NCBI GenBank assembly: GCA_021927905.1
Contig: BLLK01000075.1
Coordinates: 434,001 to 498,000, forward strand
Length of the DNA stretch: 64,000 bases
Direction: 5' to 3'
Origin: Chaetoceros tenuissimus
Lineage: Eukaryota > Bacillariophyta > Thalassiosirophyceae > Chaetocerotales > Chaetocerotaceae
The notes under the pieces were generated by a model that saw nothing but the letters and a program-made list of their open reading frames with translations, was not told the DNA's origin and made no database searches. Every line of letters begins with the position of its first letter. The first letter of the stretch is position 1. The position numbers were made by a program, and so were the translations under genes. Below, one piece after another: positions 32,773-43,525 of the stretch.

Positions 32773-33288
32773 TCATTTATTAAACCAATGCTGGCGGTGC
32801 TGTTTCTCTTTAAGTGCGAAACGAACTTGGCTATTGAGCTTAGGTACTTTCTCAAATACATAGGGTTGAGTCATAACAGTTGCTACAATAGCTAAAGGCC
32901 CCGGTTCTCGTCTAGAGTAGTAAATAGTGACAAGATCATCCTCCTTGGATTTCTTAACATCCGCTATTGCAATTGAATATCCCGATGAACCACAATCTGA
33001 AATGAAAATGAGATCATTTTGGGTTAGATCAATTTTCATCAATGAGTCAGAACACCACTTCATTGAATGAACTGAACTCATCTTCTGCAAGAGAGATTCA
33101 AGCTCGCTCTGAGAACTTATAATAATTTGTTGTTCTGTCAGAATTCCGTACCCGTCATCGTCTCTACAAATAAGCTTATGCTCCAACTTTCTCTTGTCAT
33201 TCGGAATAGAAACTACAACATAGGATTATATGAAACAAATGCATACCCATGCTAAGGTGAAAAATATCATTTTCTTTACCACTTTCAT
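32773..33288 (-). pseudogene. PrcB_C-domain protein broken by an in-frame stop after the signal peptide
   Basis: Reading from the ATG at 33288 gives a hydrophobic leader, MKVVKKMIFFTLAWVCICFI. An in-frame TAA at 33228-33226 follows, and then the same frame continues for 150 codons (SYVVVSIPNDKRKLEHKL to the stop at 32773). The downstream part resembles the PrcB C-terminal domain: IDLTQNDLIFISDCGSSGYS, IAIADV, YYSRREPGPLAIV and TQPYVFEKVPK. No GT-AG intron that removes the stop and keeps the frame was found; the best candidate is 34 nt and shifts frame. It may be a nonsense allele of a secreted protein, or a start at a later Met. The gene is upstream of, and collinear with, Roc-CHAT 1. Confidence 0.6.
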
Positions 33289-35126
33289 TGTAGCTAGCTT
33301 CCTTCTTGTACTTCTTCTCGTTTTTATCACAGCTATCATGGTTTTATCGTACATTTTTGTCTCGGTGTAAAATGTTGCAATTTGAGTTTTCTCATTGATT
33401 GTAAAATACCAGGCTATGTATTCTTTCTTTTCATATATACCTAACGCGCATCTCGTATTTGCATAATGTCTAGCATCTAACCTCTAATCTATAGAAAAAT
33501 TTATCACTTTTTTCAGTGTTGCGTCTGTGTTGCGCACTGCGTACTGTTCACAGCTGTTAGAACTTTTTGTTCTGACCAGCTTTACTACCACTCTCTTCCA
33601 CCCTTTCATAAAGAGCAAGTCAGTTTCTTTTGAAAGCAAAGATAGCAGTAGATACTGAGCTTCTTTGTTTGTGCCTTGCTGGTGCTGCTTGCTGCTGTTG
33701 TGCTGTTTTCCGCTTCTGTTTTCAGTGCAAGTTCAGAAAGTTGAGTAAGTATGACGAAGACAGGCCATCGGAAGGAACGACGTAGGACGGCGGACGGCGG
33801 ACGGCGGACCAACCTCGCATCAGCAGTAAAGCTGAAGCTGTGGCGCTGTGGCCAACGCGAGACTATTTTCAATACATAATACTTCGACAGTTGTCCACTA
33901 GACTACCCCTATTCAGTTTGTAAATATTGTAACATTGAGTCTTGTCCAGAGATTGAAGCGATAGAGTGAATGATGGTAAAATGCTTAGAATCAGTGAAGG
34001 ACAGCTGCGAGACATTTTGCGAGGCGGAAGGCGGAAGGTCGACACTGCTGCATCATGATTAGTTATGAATATCTAGTCTAGAAAAAGGAAAAGATCTCAT
34101 CGTGTCAAGGGTCAAACAGATATTTGAGTTCTGTATGAATAATGAAAAGCAATCTTTTATCTTTTGGGAAGAGTTAGATGGCAAACTTCGAGCTACCATA
34201 CATTGTGCGTTAATTAATTCGCTATCTAGCTCATGTACGAGTGCAGAAGAAGAGGAGGAGCGACATTTATTCAATTACAAGAGAATGTAAAGAGTCGAGT
34301 CTCTTGCTTAGTTCCCAAACATTGTATGATACTCAAAGTAAGAAAAGGTTTTGGAGTTTTGAAGGTTCCATCATTATGGAATGCTTCAGCTATCGATTTG
34401 AATCACTTACAAGGCCCTTCTTTGAAATACATGCTTGAATATACAAAAAGACAATTCTCAAGCAGTTTCAATATCCAAAGATATTGGAAAATCAACTCAT
34501 GTCTCAGAGCAAATAAACATTGGGCAATCATGATATTTATAATATCGACTGGCTGCAGTCCAAGAAAATCCCGCATCTTAAGCTCGCTGCAGTTTCCAAT
34601 TTCCAAAACACACACATTACTACAAAATTATGAAATGTATATATCACCAAATCAGAATCAACGAACTACAGTTCTGCGTAATTCGTCGCCATAGAGGCAA
34701 GCAAAAGGATTGGGAGAATACGTAGAATCAACGCTAAAACCGAATCTGGCTTACTACATTTTGGTGATGTAAAGGCATCATAACAATCTATGCATGACTG
34801 CGGATGAAAAGCCATAGTTGAAAATTCTTTCATTATAAAGTCTTGAACTTGCTCTTGTATAAAAATTGACCGACTTACTATTATGCTACTCCCTTGACAT
34901 CCTCTTTTTTCCAACCACAATTTGAATTCTCCTTTGCGAACATCTTTTTGTCTTTTTTCAATATTAACGCCATTTTATTTCACGAAGAGGTAACTACTGT
35001 CTACTTTATCCACAAACAATAGTTTATGCGTTTATGCCAATTCAATCATGAAACGTACACTAAGCCCCCAGATGGGTTTCGAGATCAATGTACAATCCCT
35101 GTTGGACTGGTAATAAATTTACTTAA
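33289..35126. other. Gene-poor region
   Basis: No supported gene. It contains a GGACGGC triplet tandem near 33788-33810 and copy 2 of the dispersed repeat. A minus-strand frame ending at 34666, which extends upstream of its first Met, has a possible C-terminal membrane helix but no recognised family. Confidence 0.4.
33901..34346 (+). repeat. Dispersed repeat, copy 2
   Basis: Partner of the repeat at 24448-24847, same orientation and about 446 bp, with several small indels relative to copy 1. See copy 1 for shared landmarks. Confidence 0.5.
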
Positions 35127-36142
35127 CCCTTTCCCAGACGAGGGGGCAAAAAGTGGCAATTTTCCAAAAAATCATAAAATAACTTGTAATTGACCAATTT
35201 CAGTAATTCCAAGTGCTCTATGTTCCTAAACGTATTGTTTCTAATGCATGTATCATTTAATTGGTTCGATTTTTTATTTTTCGTTGAGTTATTACAACAT
35301 TACTTTCCAATGCGTATTGACAGTAGTGTCAAAATGTCCTAGAAAAACGCCATACAAAAAGTTGCTATTTTATGTTTGACCTTTATATTTCTTTCTGAAA
35401 AAGTCGAATCTATACTTTTGTTGATGTATTCTGCTTCTGTATGCTTTGTTTATTGGATATGAATTGAGAGATCTGGGCGAATCAATGATTTGAAGCCGAA
35501 ATGGCTCAAATTCCAACATGCATGAAATTCATCGCCAAAATTGAGATTTTTAGAACCCGGGCGATCTATAGTATAGATTGAAAATGAGCATCCTATGGCA
35601 TTGCACAAGCAAACCAAGATAGATAACCCTTCCTTATGCATTTATGAAGGAATGTTGATTGTTGTTTTACTTTCAATTGTTGTTTTTTTATCATTTCATG
35701 CCATTTTTCAAAAGGGGTCCATTTCTTCAAAATCTTCAGATTCAACATGTATTTTTACAGCGTGTTTGTGGTGCAATGAAGCTCAAAAGTCTCAGTTCTC
35801 CCGTTTTCCATTCGTTCCCCATACTATCAGCTTCCTATTGATATGCTGCTTATGTTCATAGCACTCATATTATCTTTGATTTGCACATATCTCCACCATC
35901 TTCTCCATAAATTCAATGAGAACCCCACTTCAAGCCATTACTTAATATTTTATCGAATAGGATGCTTAAAAGCTTAATCCGAGAGCACCATCCATTTGAA
36001 TAGGCGTATAGTAGACTACTGATGTAATTTGGTGTAATTTTATTTGTTGGAAGTAATACAAAAGGGACGATGTGTTTGATGATATTGTGTGTGTTCTTTT
36101 TTTCATCGCCAAAAAATTGGCGATCTCCCGTCTGGGAAAGGG
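35127..36142. mobile_element. piggyBac-type non-autonomous DNA element
   Basis: The element is flanked by TTAA on both sides (35123-35126 and 36143-36146), the fixed target site of piggyBac elements. The ends are perfect 14 bp inverted repeats starting CCCTTTCCCAGACG and extend imperfectly further in. Length is 1016 bp. No transposase frame is intact inside; a longer minus-strand frame runs through the right end but shows no clear DDE motifs. It is therefore best described as a MITE-like or internally deleted copy mobilised in trans. Confidence 0.8.
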
Positions 36143-36368
36143 TTAAGCCCTTTTCAAAAAAAAATCTAGTAAGCTGATTCACCAGTTTGTGTGTACGTAC
36201 AAAACATATGGCAAACAAATACCTTCTTGTATATCAGGGATAAAAAAGGGTACTTTCTTTTTTTTGGGTTACTTAAGCCCCTCGCCTGAACGGATGTCAA
36301 AAAGTCTTAGACTTTTGTCAAAGTTTGTACATTAAATCTCGAAAGGAAATTTTAGCCTTTTCCTTCTC

Positions 36369-36413
36369 CTTTCAAATGAAAGGAGTCCTTTCAAATGAAA
36401 GGAGTCCTTTCAT
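36369..36413. repeat. Short tandem palindromes upstream of the phosphoesterase gene
   Basis: A 19 bp unit (CTTTCAAATGAAAGGAGTC) occurs twice in tandem (36370-36388, 36389-36407) plus a partial third. Each contains the palindrome CTTTCAAATGAAAG. It lies 72-115 bp before the start codon, so it may be a repeated operator-like site. Confidence 0.5.
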
Positions 36414-36484
36414 AATAATTAATGAGACACACTCACAAAAGATACTTTTCGTTTTCGTAGAGTTTTTAGTCCAAGATATCTAGA

Positions 36485-38628
36485 ATGAAGTTTAACTTTT
36501 TGCTTCTATTACCCTTTGTGGTAACGCCAGTTCTCTCCATTCAGAATGTCACTACTAGCAGCAATGAAAACACTGCATCTTTCGTGGTCTTGGCAGATGT
36601 GCATTCCATGTCTAAATTCTTATTGATTGATCAGCAAGCACTATGGAATAGCTTGACACCCATTCTGAGTAACATTAAAAGCAACTACAGTAATACAGAT
36701 ATTGTCATGGCACCAGGAGATCTGACTTCCTTTGGCCAACTACAAAACAAACGCATCCAAGAGATCACTGGTATCGAGGATGAAAACGATGCAGTTTATA
36801 ACGCAACCATGACGACTTATTCTAAAACAAATGAATTGTTTCAAGAGGCCGGCTTTACAACACTACTCCCATGTCTTGGGGATCATGAAATAGGTATGTA
36901 TATGAATTATAAAGTAACTTTCCATGAATATGTTCCTCTCCGCAAAAGCTGACCATTTATGAAACTTTACTAGGAGGAAACAAAGGTTTTCGTGTAACTG
37001 GTACAAAGAGCAAGTTTGCATCCATTGACTCATATCGAAAGGGTTGGGTTGATAGTTTTATGAAAACTGCCAACGGTAAATACAAGTTTCCATCTAGGCC
37101 TATTGGCACTGATTTTGAAGGAACTTCATATGCCTACAGATACAAAAATTTACTCTTTGTTTCTGCAGATGTCTTTAGAACTGCTGAAAATGGAGCAGAA
37201 AACTACATTGATCGAGAGAATGGCTATGGCGGTGAAGGAGCAATCACTTGTACCATGGATGACTCTCACGCCCAGTGGTTTGAAAATGTACTAAAAGCTG
37301 CAAGAAGTGACGAGTCCATAAAGCATGTCTTTGTAGAGGGACATGTCCCTATACAACACCCTGTGCGCAAAGCAAAATGTTCAGGTCAATTCTTAGATGA
37401 TCAAACTGAGAGTCAATTTTGGACCCTTATGGAGAAGTACAATGTTGATATTTACTTTGCGGGGGAAGTTCATGCTAATACTGTGTCAAAGACAAAAACT
37501 GTAGGTTCATCACTACTTCAGATTGTATCACGAGCTAATAAATGGAGTGGCTTCTTAACTGTGGATACTACGAATGATGCAATTGTAATTAAAAATTTCA
37601 TAGAAGTAGGATCAAAACCAAAATTCAATAATGAATACATTGAAAATGGATCGGTGGTCATTGACAAGTCAAATCCAACAGACATCAAGATTTCGGCAAG
37701 TGGAGATCTAGCGATCCTTGATGACTCGGTTGCACTCATTCATTTTGATTTTGAAGCTTTGCATGAAATGTCTGAAAGGCAAGTACATGCATTGAAAAGT
37801 GACAATAGCTTGATTGCTTACGATCAGATTGTGGGTGGACGATATTGTACCAAAAGTATTCACAATATTGGAACCTTTGGGCAACAATACGATGCACAAG
37901 TCGCAAATGTAGAATTGGTCCAAGGACGACACAGCAATACGATAGCCGGAAAATTTTCCTCTAGTAGTAGAATGGCAGTGTTTAGTGTAGGCCCCTACAC
38001 CGCTGGTATGGCTCATTCAATTGCGTTCTGGGTGAAAACATCGGAGACTACAAAGAAAATGACCTTGATATATTTTGGACCATCCTACAGAAATAACGAG
38101 AAAGATTCTCTACGTATCATGCTAAAAAATGGTAGGCTGAGATTCCAATTCTCTAGGTCTAGTGTTTTCCGACTGAGAGGAAATCAGATCTTAGCAGATG
38201 ACAAGTGGCATCATGTAGCAATAAGCATGCCCTTCAAGAGCTGTAAATATTCAGAAGTTGATGTGTATATTGATGGTGTGAAGAATGACTTTGTTCAAAA
38301 AAGAGGAATGGATCAACATATTTTCTTCCATACTGATGGGAGACTAAACATAGGAGGCCATGGATATGCTACACGAACAAGTGCGGATGTCTTGCCATAC
38401 AAGAATTTTGAAGGAGAGGTAGATGATGTAATGGTATGGTCAAGGGCTCTAGAGCTTCCTGAAGTGTTGATGCTATCATGTCAAAACAGCAAGAATTATA
38501 CATTTGAATTACAGAATGGAAAAAAGAGAACATGTGCATTGTTGAGTAGAAACGAAAATCGAAGAAGGAATTATTGCTATGGAAATAATCTATTATATTG
38601 TCCGCAGGCTTGCGGTCAATGCCAATAG
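36485..38628 (+). CDS. Secreted metallophosphoesterase with LamG-like and Cys-rich C-terminal domains
   Basis: Two-exon model: 36485-36893 and 36974-38628, with an 80 bp GTATGT...TAG intron in phase 1, giving 687 residues. A signal peptide (about 1-19) is followed by a calcineurin-type phosphoesterase domain: VVLADVHS (D38, H40), APGDLTSFG, CLGDHEIGGN, VEGHVPI and FAGEVHAN. The third motif has Asp where Asn is usual, and the last has Glu for the first His of GHxH, so metal binding may be altered. Residues about 480-640 are a LamG/concanavalin-like fold (SIAFWVKTSE, WHHVAISM, YIDGVKNDF, EGEVDDVMVWSRAL). The C-terminus carries a short Cys cluster, CYGNNLLYCPQACGQC. An extracellular or surface nucleotide/phosphate-ester hydrolase is likely; the substrate is unknown. 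Confidence 0.87.
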
Positions 38629-39106
38629 ATGCGGTGAAAATCGATGTTGAAGAACTAAAACAAGAAGCATATGTTATCCACAACAGTGTACAAGGAAATA
38701 CTATTCGATGCTTTGCAAGAAGAAGGACAGTGGATTGTGATACTTATCAATTAATCATAGTTCGAAGATTAAATTTTGTGAACCTAATACTTGTCCAAAC
38801 AAAGCGACTACTTTCTTGCTGTGTTTTCGTCTGCCAGGCTGAAAGAACTCTCGACTTCCATACTGTAAACATGTTACTTCGCCTCTTTGCGTTGCTACTT
38901 ATCGTTGAAAGTAAAATATTATGTTTATCTATCATGATAAAAACGAGATTTTGCTGCTGCTAAACCATAGTATGAACAAGAGTAATGAGTTGGATTGGAG
39001 GAAAGTGATATCAATAGTGGTGATAAAGAAGGAGGGGCTCATTTTGCTCCTTCTTATTTGGCACGTACATTAAATATTCCTCGTCTAATTTTACTTTGAT
39101 ATTAGG
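38629..39106. other. Spacer with possible Cys-rich relic
   Basis: A 478 bp stretch downstream of the phosphoesterase. A short frame around 38770-38840 reads KFCEPNTCPNKATTF, which could be a relic of a second Cys-rich module, but nothing here is convincingly coding. Confidence 0.3.
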
Positions 39107-40144
39107 AAAAAGGTGGGGATATCTATCTCTACAAGTCCTCTAATCTTGGAAGTAATTCATGGGAACTAATTCGAAAGATTCACGAATTCACTCAAGACGA
39201 TGAAGATGATTGGACTGGGAATTGCGATTTGCATCAGCATCCTGACTACGACCATAAATATTTTCTATTGTGCAAGAAACTATTCTTTATGGAGACAATT
39301 GATGACAAGCCGATTGAGGAAGCAGAGTTTGTTCGTTTACCGAAACCAGAGGATTCCAGACTATAAATTTGGAAGTAAATCAGGTCTCTTGGATCTCAAC
39401 ATCGTATGATATTCGAGATTGAAGAAGGTCGATGGTTATTCAGTGGCAATAGATACCCAAATGAAAGTCCTGCAGATTGGGATTTACGCTTTGGAAGAGC
39501 TGTACAGGTACCTGTTTAATTCACTTCTAACAGCGTGGAGGTCTACTTTAAGAAAGAGTTCGATTGGAAGACTTATGACTATACGTCTGGTGACTATGAT
39601 ACTCATCCTCGATCAAACAAAGTAGGATACAAATCAATATTCTGGAATAAAGTCTCTGTTGAAGATACGAAAAGAGATATTGATAGTGTCAACTTTGGTG
39701 GAAAAGCTAAGCTTACATATTGTCCAACTACTAAAACAAAGATGTTGAGGTAAGTGTGCTTTGTATGACAATGTGATGAGTCTAATATTTTGGCTTAAAG
39801 AATGTTTATAAACTCATTTTCTCTTTTTTCCATTACGAGACTTTTTGGCAATGGATACGCTACATACACTACAAATGTAGACTGCGGTGGAACGTACTCA
39901 TTACATGTATCCTATGTTGCACCTTCCGATAGATACTTCCGTGTCAAAATCAATGGCTGGAGGAGAAAAGGGTACCAAGTTCAAGTTTGGTCGTTCGGGC
40001 AAAGTATGTAGCAAGGGAGGTTCTTCTCTAACTATTCAACTGGATCTGTCTCAAGGTACCAATGTGATTGAGTTTCAAAATCCACCGGCTAGCAAATTGC
40101 CATTGATTGAATGGATTTCACTAGTACCTATGAGATGTTCCTAG
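39107..40144 (+). pseudogene. Decayed gene with CBM-like beta-sandwich C-terminus
   Basis: Coding-like pieces occur in successive frames. 39113-39367 reads KGGDIYLYKSSNLG, CDLHQHPDYDHKYFLLC and VRLPKPEDSRL, then a stop. From about 39404 the sequence reads EGRWLFSGNRYPNESPADWD to an intron-like GTACCT...CAG, then VEVYFKKEFDWKTYDYTSGD up to a GTAAGT donor at 39751. From about 39840 it reads FGNGYATYTTNVDCGGTYSL, DRYFRVKIN, and, after a frame change near 39955, GTKFKFGRSGKVCS, GTNVIEFQNP and LPLIEWISLVP. The last part has the order of a CBM6/35-like carbohydrate-binding sandwich. At least two frame changes are not explained by introns, so a degraded host gene is the best reading. Confidence 0.5.
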
Positions 40145-41268
40145 TCATGTCATTCGTATGATGATATTAGAGATTGAAGAGACTCAATTCGCTTCCTATT
40201 TTCCATTTACTTTCATTTCGTAACAATCCAGAGGAATATCTAAATAGAAGAAATTATTTCGAAATTATTTCTATTACATCCTGTAGGATTGTCTCTTGAA
40301 TGCGTCTTTATTCCTATACACAAAATGGGACGTCTAGTCGCAATCCTAAGTTTTGTTATCTTCGGTGGCAGTAATCAAAGATCAAGCTCACGAAAAGCAT
40401 GCCCACTTTATTATCTGCGTGTTGCAATTGACAACAGTGATATTTCTCCAAACCTTCTTTATTTGAATCCTATACTTTAGTAAAAAGAGAGTTGACGTTA
40501 TCACTTTCGATCTGCTCTAATTGCTCTTTCCAATTACTTTTTATCTTTTCGGACTTGGATGCTTTCATTTCAATTCCGGCAAAGCTCATCACTGAAAGGA
40601 GAGAGAGGCTAAATAAATGCCTGATCAAACTCTTATGGTAGCGTTGCATAATGAAGAGCATCATGCCTGTCTTCAAGAAGTCATGATACTCTATTCACCC
40701 GTAGGTATTTCACTTTTTGATGTGGATCAGATAGCACGCTCAGTACTGAGTCTGCTTTGTTGTTTGGTTACATTCACATACAATTTTTGAAAAAGGCTAA
40801 TTTGAAATGCCTTTGATGAATGAAGACTGCAGAAATAAACAAGTAACAGTTGGAAGATTTCTAACTTTGAAAAGGAGACAACATAGGAACGATGAGGCGA
40901 CGCTAAAGACTACGACACCGTGGGAATCAATCGAATCTCTGGGACCATTAGTGATATATCACCGTTCCACTCCTTGACCATACAAGACATCTTAGTAGGT
41001 TGGTCTTTTCAGTAGTCTATTTGGATCATTTGAATACTAAGTCCATTGTTACGAAGCTTTCTTCATGAACATAAAAACTACTGGCTGAGGTTGCTTCTCT
41101 GTGGTGCGTTGTGTGTTTACCGCGGATCATGTGCGTTATACAATGACATGTGAAAAGTCTCAATTTTTATGACGTCATATTTTACCCACTATTTACCCGT
41201 TTAGACTTCACTCATTCTTCCATTCTCTTTCAATGTATACTTTTCAAGCTTGTCAACGTTGTTTACAA
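40145..41268. other. Intergenic with composite CRE-like block
   Basis: A 1.1 kb stretch with no supported gene. At 41169-41205 it carries the composite ATGACGTCATATTT...ACCC/TATTTACCCGTTTA also seen upstream of Roc-CHAT 1. A 68-codon minus frame at 40470-40676 with a hydrophobic N-terminal half is possible but unsupported. Confidence 0.4.
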
Positions 41269-41886
41269 TTACAAATCTTGTTCAAGTTCTACCCGCTCCA
41301 ATGGAAGAGAAGGCTTGTTTGATGTATCCTTGATCTTTCTCAATTTCCCACATGCAAGTACAATTGGTATCCCTCTTAGGCTCGCTTTTTGATTGTAAAC
41401 AATGATTGCATGACCATTGTTCTCATCCAAAACCATTCTATTCCCTTGAGGAATTTGAATTGGTTTGAGACTTCCGTTTTTTGACTTGCTACTGCATTTC
41501 CCATTCTCATCCATTACAACTTTTGTTCTCCTCCATGGATTGTTGATATTCCTCCCCTTGAATAGATGCCTTCCAAGATTGTGACATTCAACACTTGTAT
41601 AGATGGCAATATTGCAAGTCGAGTTTGAATCTAATCCGTGTAGATTGTAATCTATGCTCATGTCCAGATCATTAATTCCATCGAAATGTATGGCAATCAT
41701 ACCCATTGACTCACCAGTCATCCCAGTCATCTCTGCCATGAGAATCCTTGGATCTTTGGCATCAAACCTTTCATATGGCCTCGAAAGTGATGTTTGCAAT
41801 GATTTTAATATTGAGAGAGCTAGTAATACTTTCATTTCGCTTGATTGTGGAAGAAATTCTGTCTCGTGAAGAAGAGCTGCGATCAA
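41269..41886 (-). CDS. Cu/Zn superoxide dismutase-like fold protein, start uncertain
   Basis: A frame of about 205 residues. After a helical start (LLALSILKSLQTSL), residues 70-200 follow the order seen in diatom SOD-like proteins: GMIAIHFDGI, IDYNLHGLD, CNIAIYTSVECHNLGRHLF, NNPWRRTKVVMDENGKC, GNRMVLDENNGHAIIVYNQK and VLACGKL. Several His and Cys positions match the fold but the full Cu/Zn ligand set is not evident, so dismutase activity is doubtful. The annotated 5' end uses a TTG; an ATG in another frame at about 41973 (MSKTSLQNDPADFNFVG) reads toward this frame but hits a stop, so either a splice at TTCGTAG or a frame change separates them. Confidence 0.52.
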   Translation of the reverse strand: MIAALLHETEFLPQSSEMKVLLALSILKSLQTSLSRPYERFDAKDPRILMAEMTGMTGESMGMIAIHFDGINDLDMSIDYNLHGLDSNSTCNIAIYTSVECHNLGRHLFKGRNINNPWRRTKVVMDENGKCSSKSKNGSLKPIQIPQGNRMVLDENNGHAIIVYNQKASLRGIPIVLACGKLRKIKDTSNKPSLPLERVELEQDL

Positions 41887-42065
41887 TTCTTCTTTATCGG
41901 GTCGTGCATAATCGCGTCGTGCCTACGAAGTTAAAATCTGCTGGGTCATTCTGTAGTGATGTCTTCGACATTTGTTATTCTCATCTTACATTAACAATAC
42001 ACTAGAGAATTATAAATATGCGATTCTAGTAATGGATAGGATAGTGATGTAAATTATTTTCATGA

Positions 42066-42860
42066 TTAAACTGCTACATACTCATTGTCGTATTTGTTCT
42101 TCGTACTATTTTCATTACAATATGAAATTGTCACTTGACACGATGCACTCCAGGAAAGAACTGGCTCTGAAAGAAAGGAATCAGAGTAAAATAAAGCATT
42201 TGTCTCACAAAGGTCGTGATCTGACTTCAATGGAGGCATACTACTAACACAATCTCGATCTTCGTTATCATCATTCGTGAGGTTAGCATCAGAAGAAATT
42301 GAAAGGTTGTCCATATCTTCCACGCAAAACTTTTCGCTAAATACTTCAAACTCTGGAGATAATGCAAACTTCATGGAAGCTTCGTTATCCATCGTGTTGC
42401 TTCTACCTCTTTTGCATATTACACCTTCATCTGTAGTTGCAAATGTCGAGTCCTCCACAGATTCTTCTGAGGTAGAAGAGGGACAGTTGGAATTTGACCT
42501 AATGTACCTTCGTCTCTTCTTACTCATATCAGTGCAAGAAGAAGACGACGAGGAGGAGATTGCCGAAGGCAATAAAGACAACCGTTTCTTCTTAGGGGAA
42601 GAAGCTTTATCACAGTCTCGAAATAATTGGGATATCTTCTTTCGAATGCATCTGAAAGTATCTCCATTGCGTATATTGCATTCATAGTACTTATGATGGA
42701 AAGATACCAGAAACTTGTATTCCTTTTTCTGAAAATCTTTGATAATCTTCTCAACCATCGTACGTTTCTTCTTCCTTTGCTTGCCGAAGCCATCGTATTC
42801 AGCTTTCTCATTCATTATTCTTTGATTCAGATCGTGATTTCCGTTTTGCAAGGAATCCAT
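42066..42860 (-). CDS. Hypothetical basic/acidic, Ser-rich protein
   Basis: A frame of 264 residues from the ATG at 42860; the frame is open further upstream to an acceptor-like TTAG near 42898, so a 5' exon is possible. It has nuclear-localisation-like basic clusters (GKQRKKKRTMVEK, MSKKRRRYIRSN), an eight-Ser run and an acidic Ser-rich C-terminal half. A middle part, FLVSFHHKYYECNIRNGD then CIRKKISQLF, is the only structured-looking region. No family recognised. It may be a nuclear protein; coding status rests on length and composition. Confidence 0.42.
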   Translation of the reverse strand: MDSLQNGNHDLNQRIMNEKAEYDGFGKQRKKKRTMVEKIIKDFQKKEYKFLVSFHHKYYECNIRNGDTFRCIRKKISQLFRDCDKASSPKKKRLSLLPSAISSSSSSSCTDMSKKRRRYIRSNSNCPSSTSEESVEDSTFATTDEGVICKRGRSNTMDNEASMKFALSPEFEVFSEKFCVEDMDNLSISSDANLTNDDNEDRDCVSSMPPLKSDHDLCETNALFYSDSFLSEPVLSWSASCQVTISYCNENSTKNKYDNEYVAV

Positions 42861-43525
42861 GTGTCTTATCAAAGACGATGAGAGTACTGAGTCATACTAA
42901 CAGAAATAGACTTTCAATCAAAGTTCATACATACCTGCTTCCTTTTTGAAATGTAATAACATGCTGATTTAATATCATGTACTGATTGTAATCATCGATC
43001 CACACTAAAGCGTTAGGCTCGTTGGTCAGAGACTCCAATGTTATTCTTGACGTTGTCATTTTAGATAAGTTGATATTATGATGTATGAAATAACAAGACC
43101 ATCTGTTTGCCATATGTTTGACCATCTGTTTTATGAAATGATGGCTTTGACTGTATACACATTTGCATGGGTTGAAACTCGCTGAGATACAACGTGGGGT
43201 ACAACATCGAACAAAATGTTCAGGTCTATTTTGGAGGAAACCAATGTCCATTTTCTAAATTTAGTTCGAATTGTAATCTTGACAAGGCACGAATGAGAAA
43301 AAATACTAAATCCAGGATTTCCCATCGAAATCATTTTAACTTTTAAATGACGAGTGAAAGTCAGTAATTTACCACCATCGGAATTGACAGCATGGCAAAA
43401 AGAAATTGAGAATTATCTTACGCCAACATCCTATTCATCTCACGCTAACATACCTATTCAATAATAGTAACACTAGATTACTTATTTTATATTCATATAG
43501 TGTTTTGTATATTCATATAGTGCTA
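42861..43525. other. Spacer with unsupported Cys-containing frame
   Basis: A minus frame at 42925-43251 (108 codons, CCTPRCISASFNPCKC) ends at a GTATGT donor-like site facing the hypothetical gene, but none of the acceptors tested joins the frames. Otherwise no signal was seen. Confidence 0.3.

Noticed and set aside
33788-33810. GGACGGC triplet tandem as a CRISPR-like or structured array
   Set aside because: Only three units with no spacers; simple sequence expansion.
34666-34920. 84-codon minus frame with a C-terminal hydrophobic segment
   Set aside because: The frame is open upstream without a clear start and the family is unknown; treated as possible relic only.
40470-40676. 68-codon minus frame with hydrophobic N-terminal half
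   Set aside because: Too short and without homologous features; no promoter or paralog support.
42925-43251. 108-codon Cys-containing minus frame
   Set aside because: A GTATGT donor follows, but none of the acceptors tested joins it in frame to the next coding stretch, and no family was recognised.
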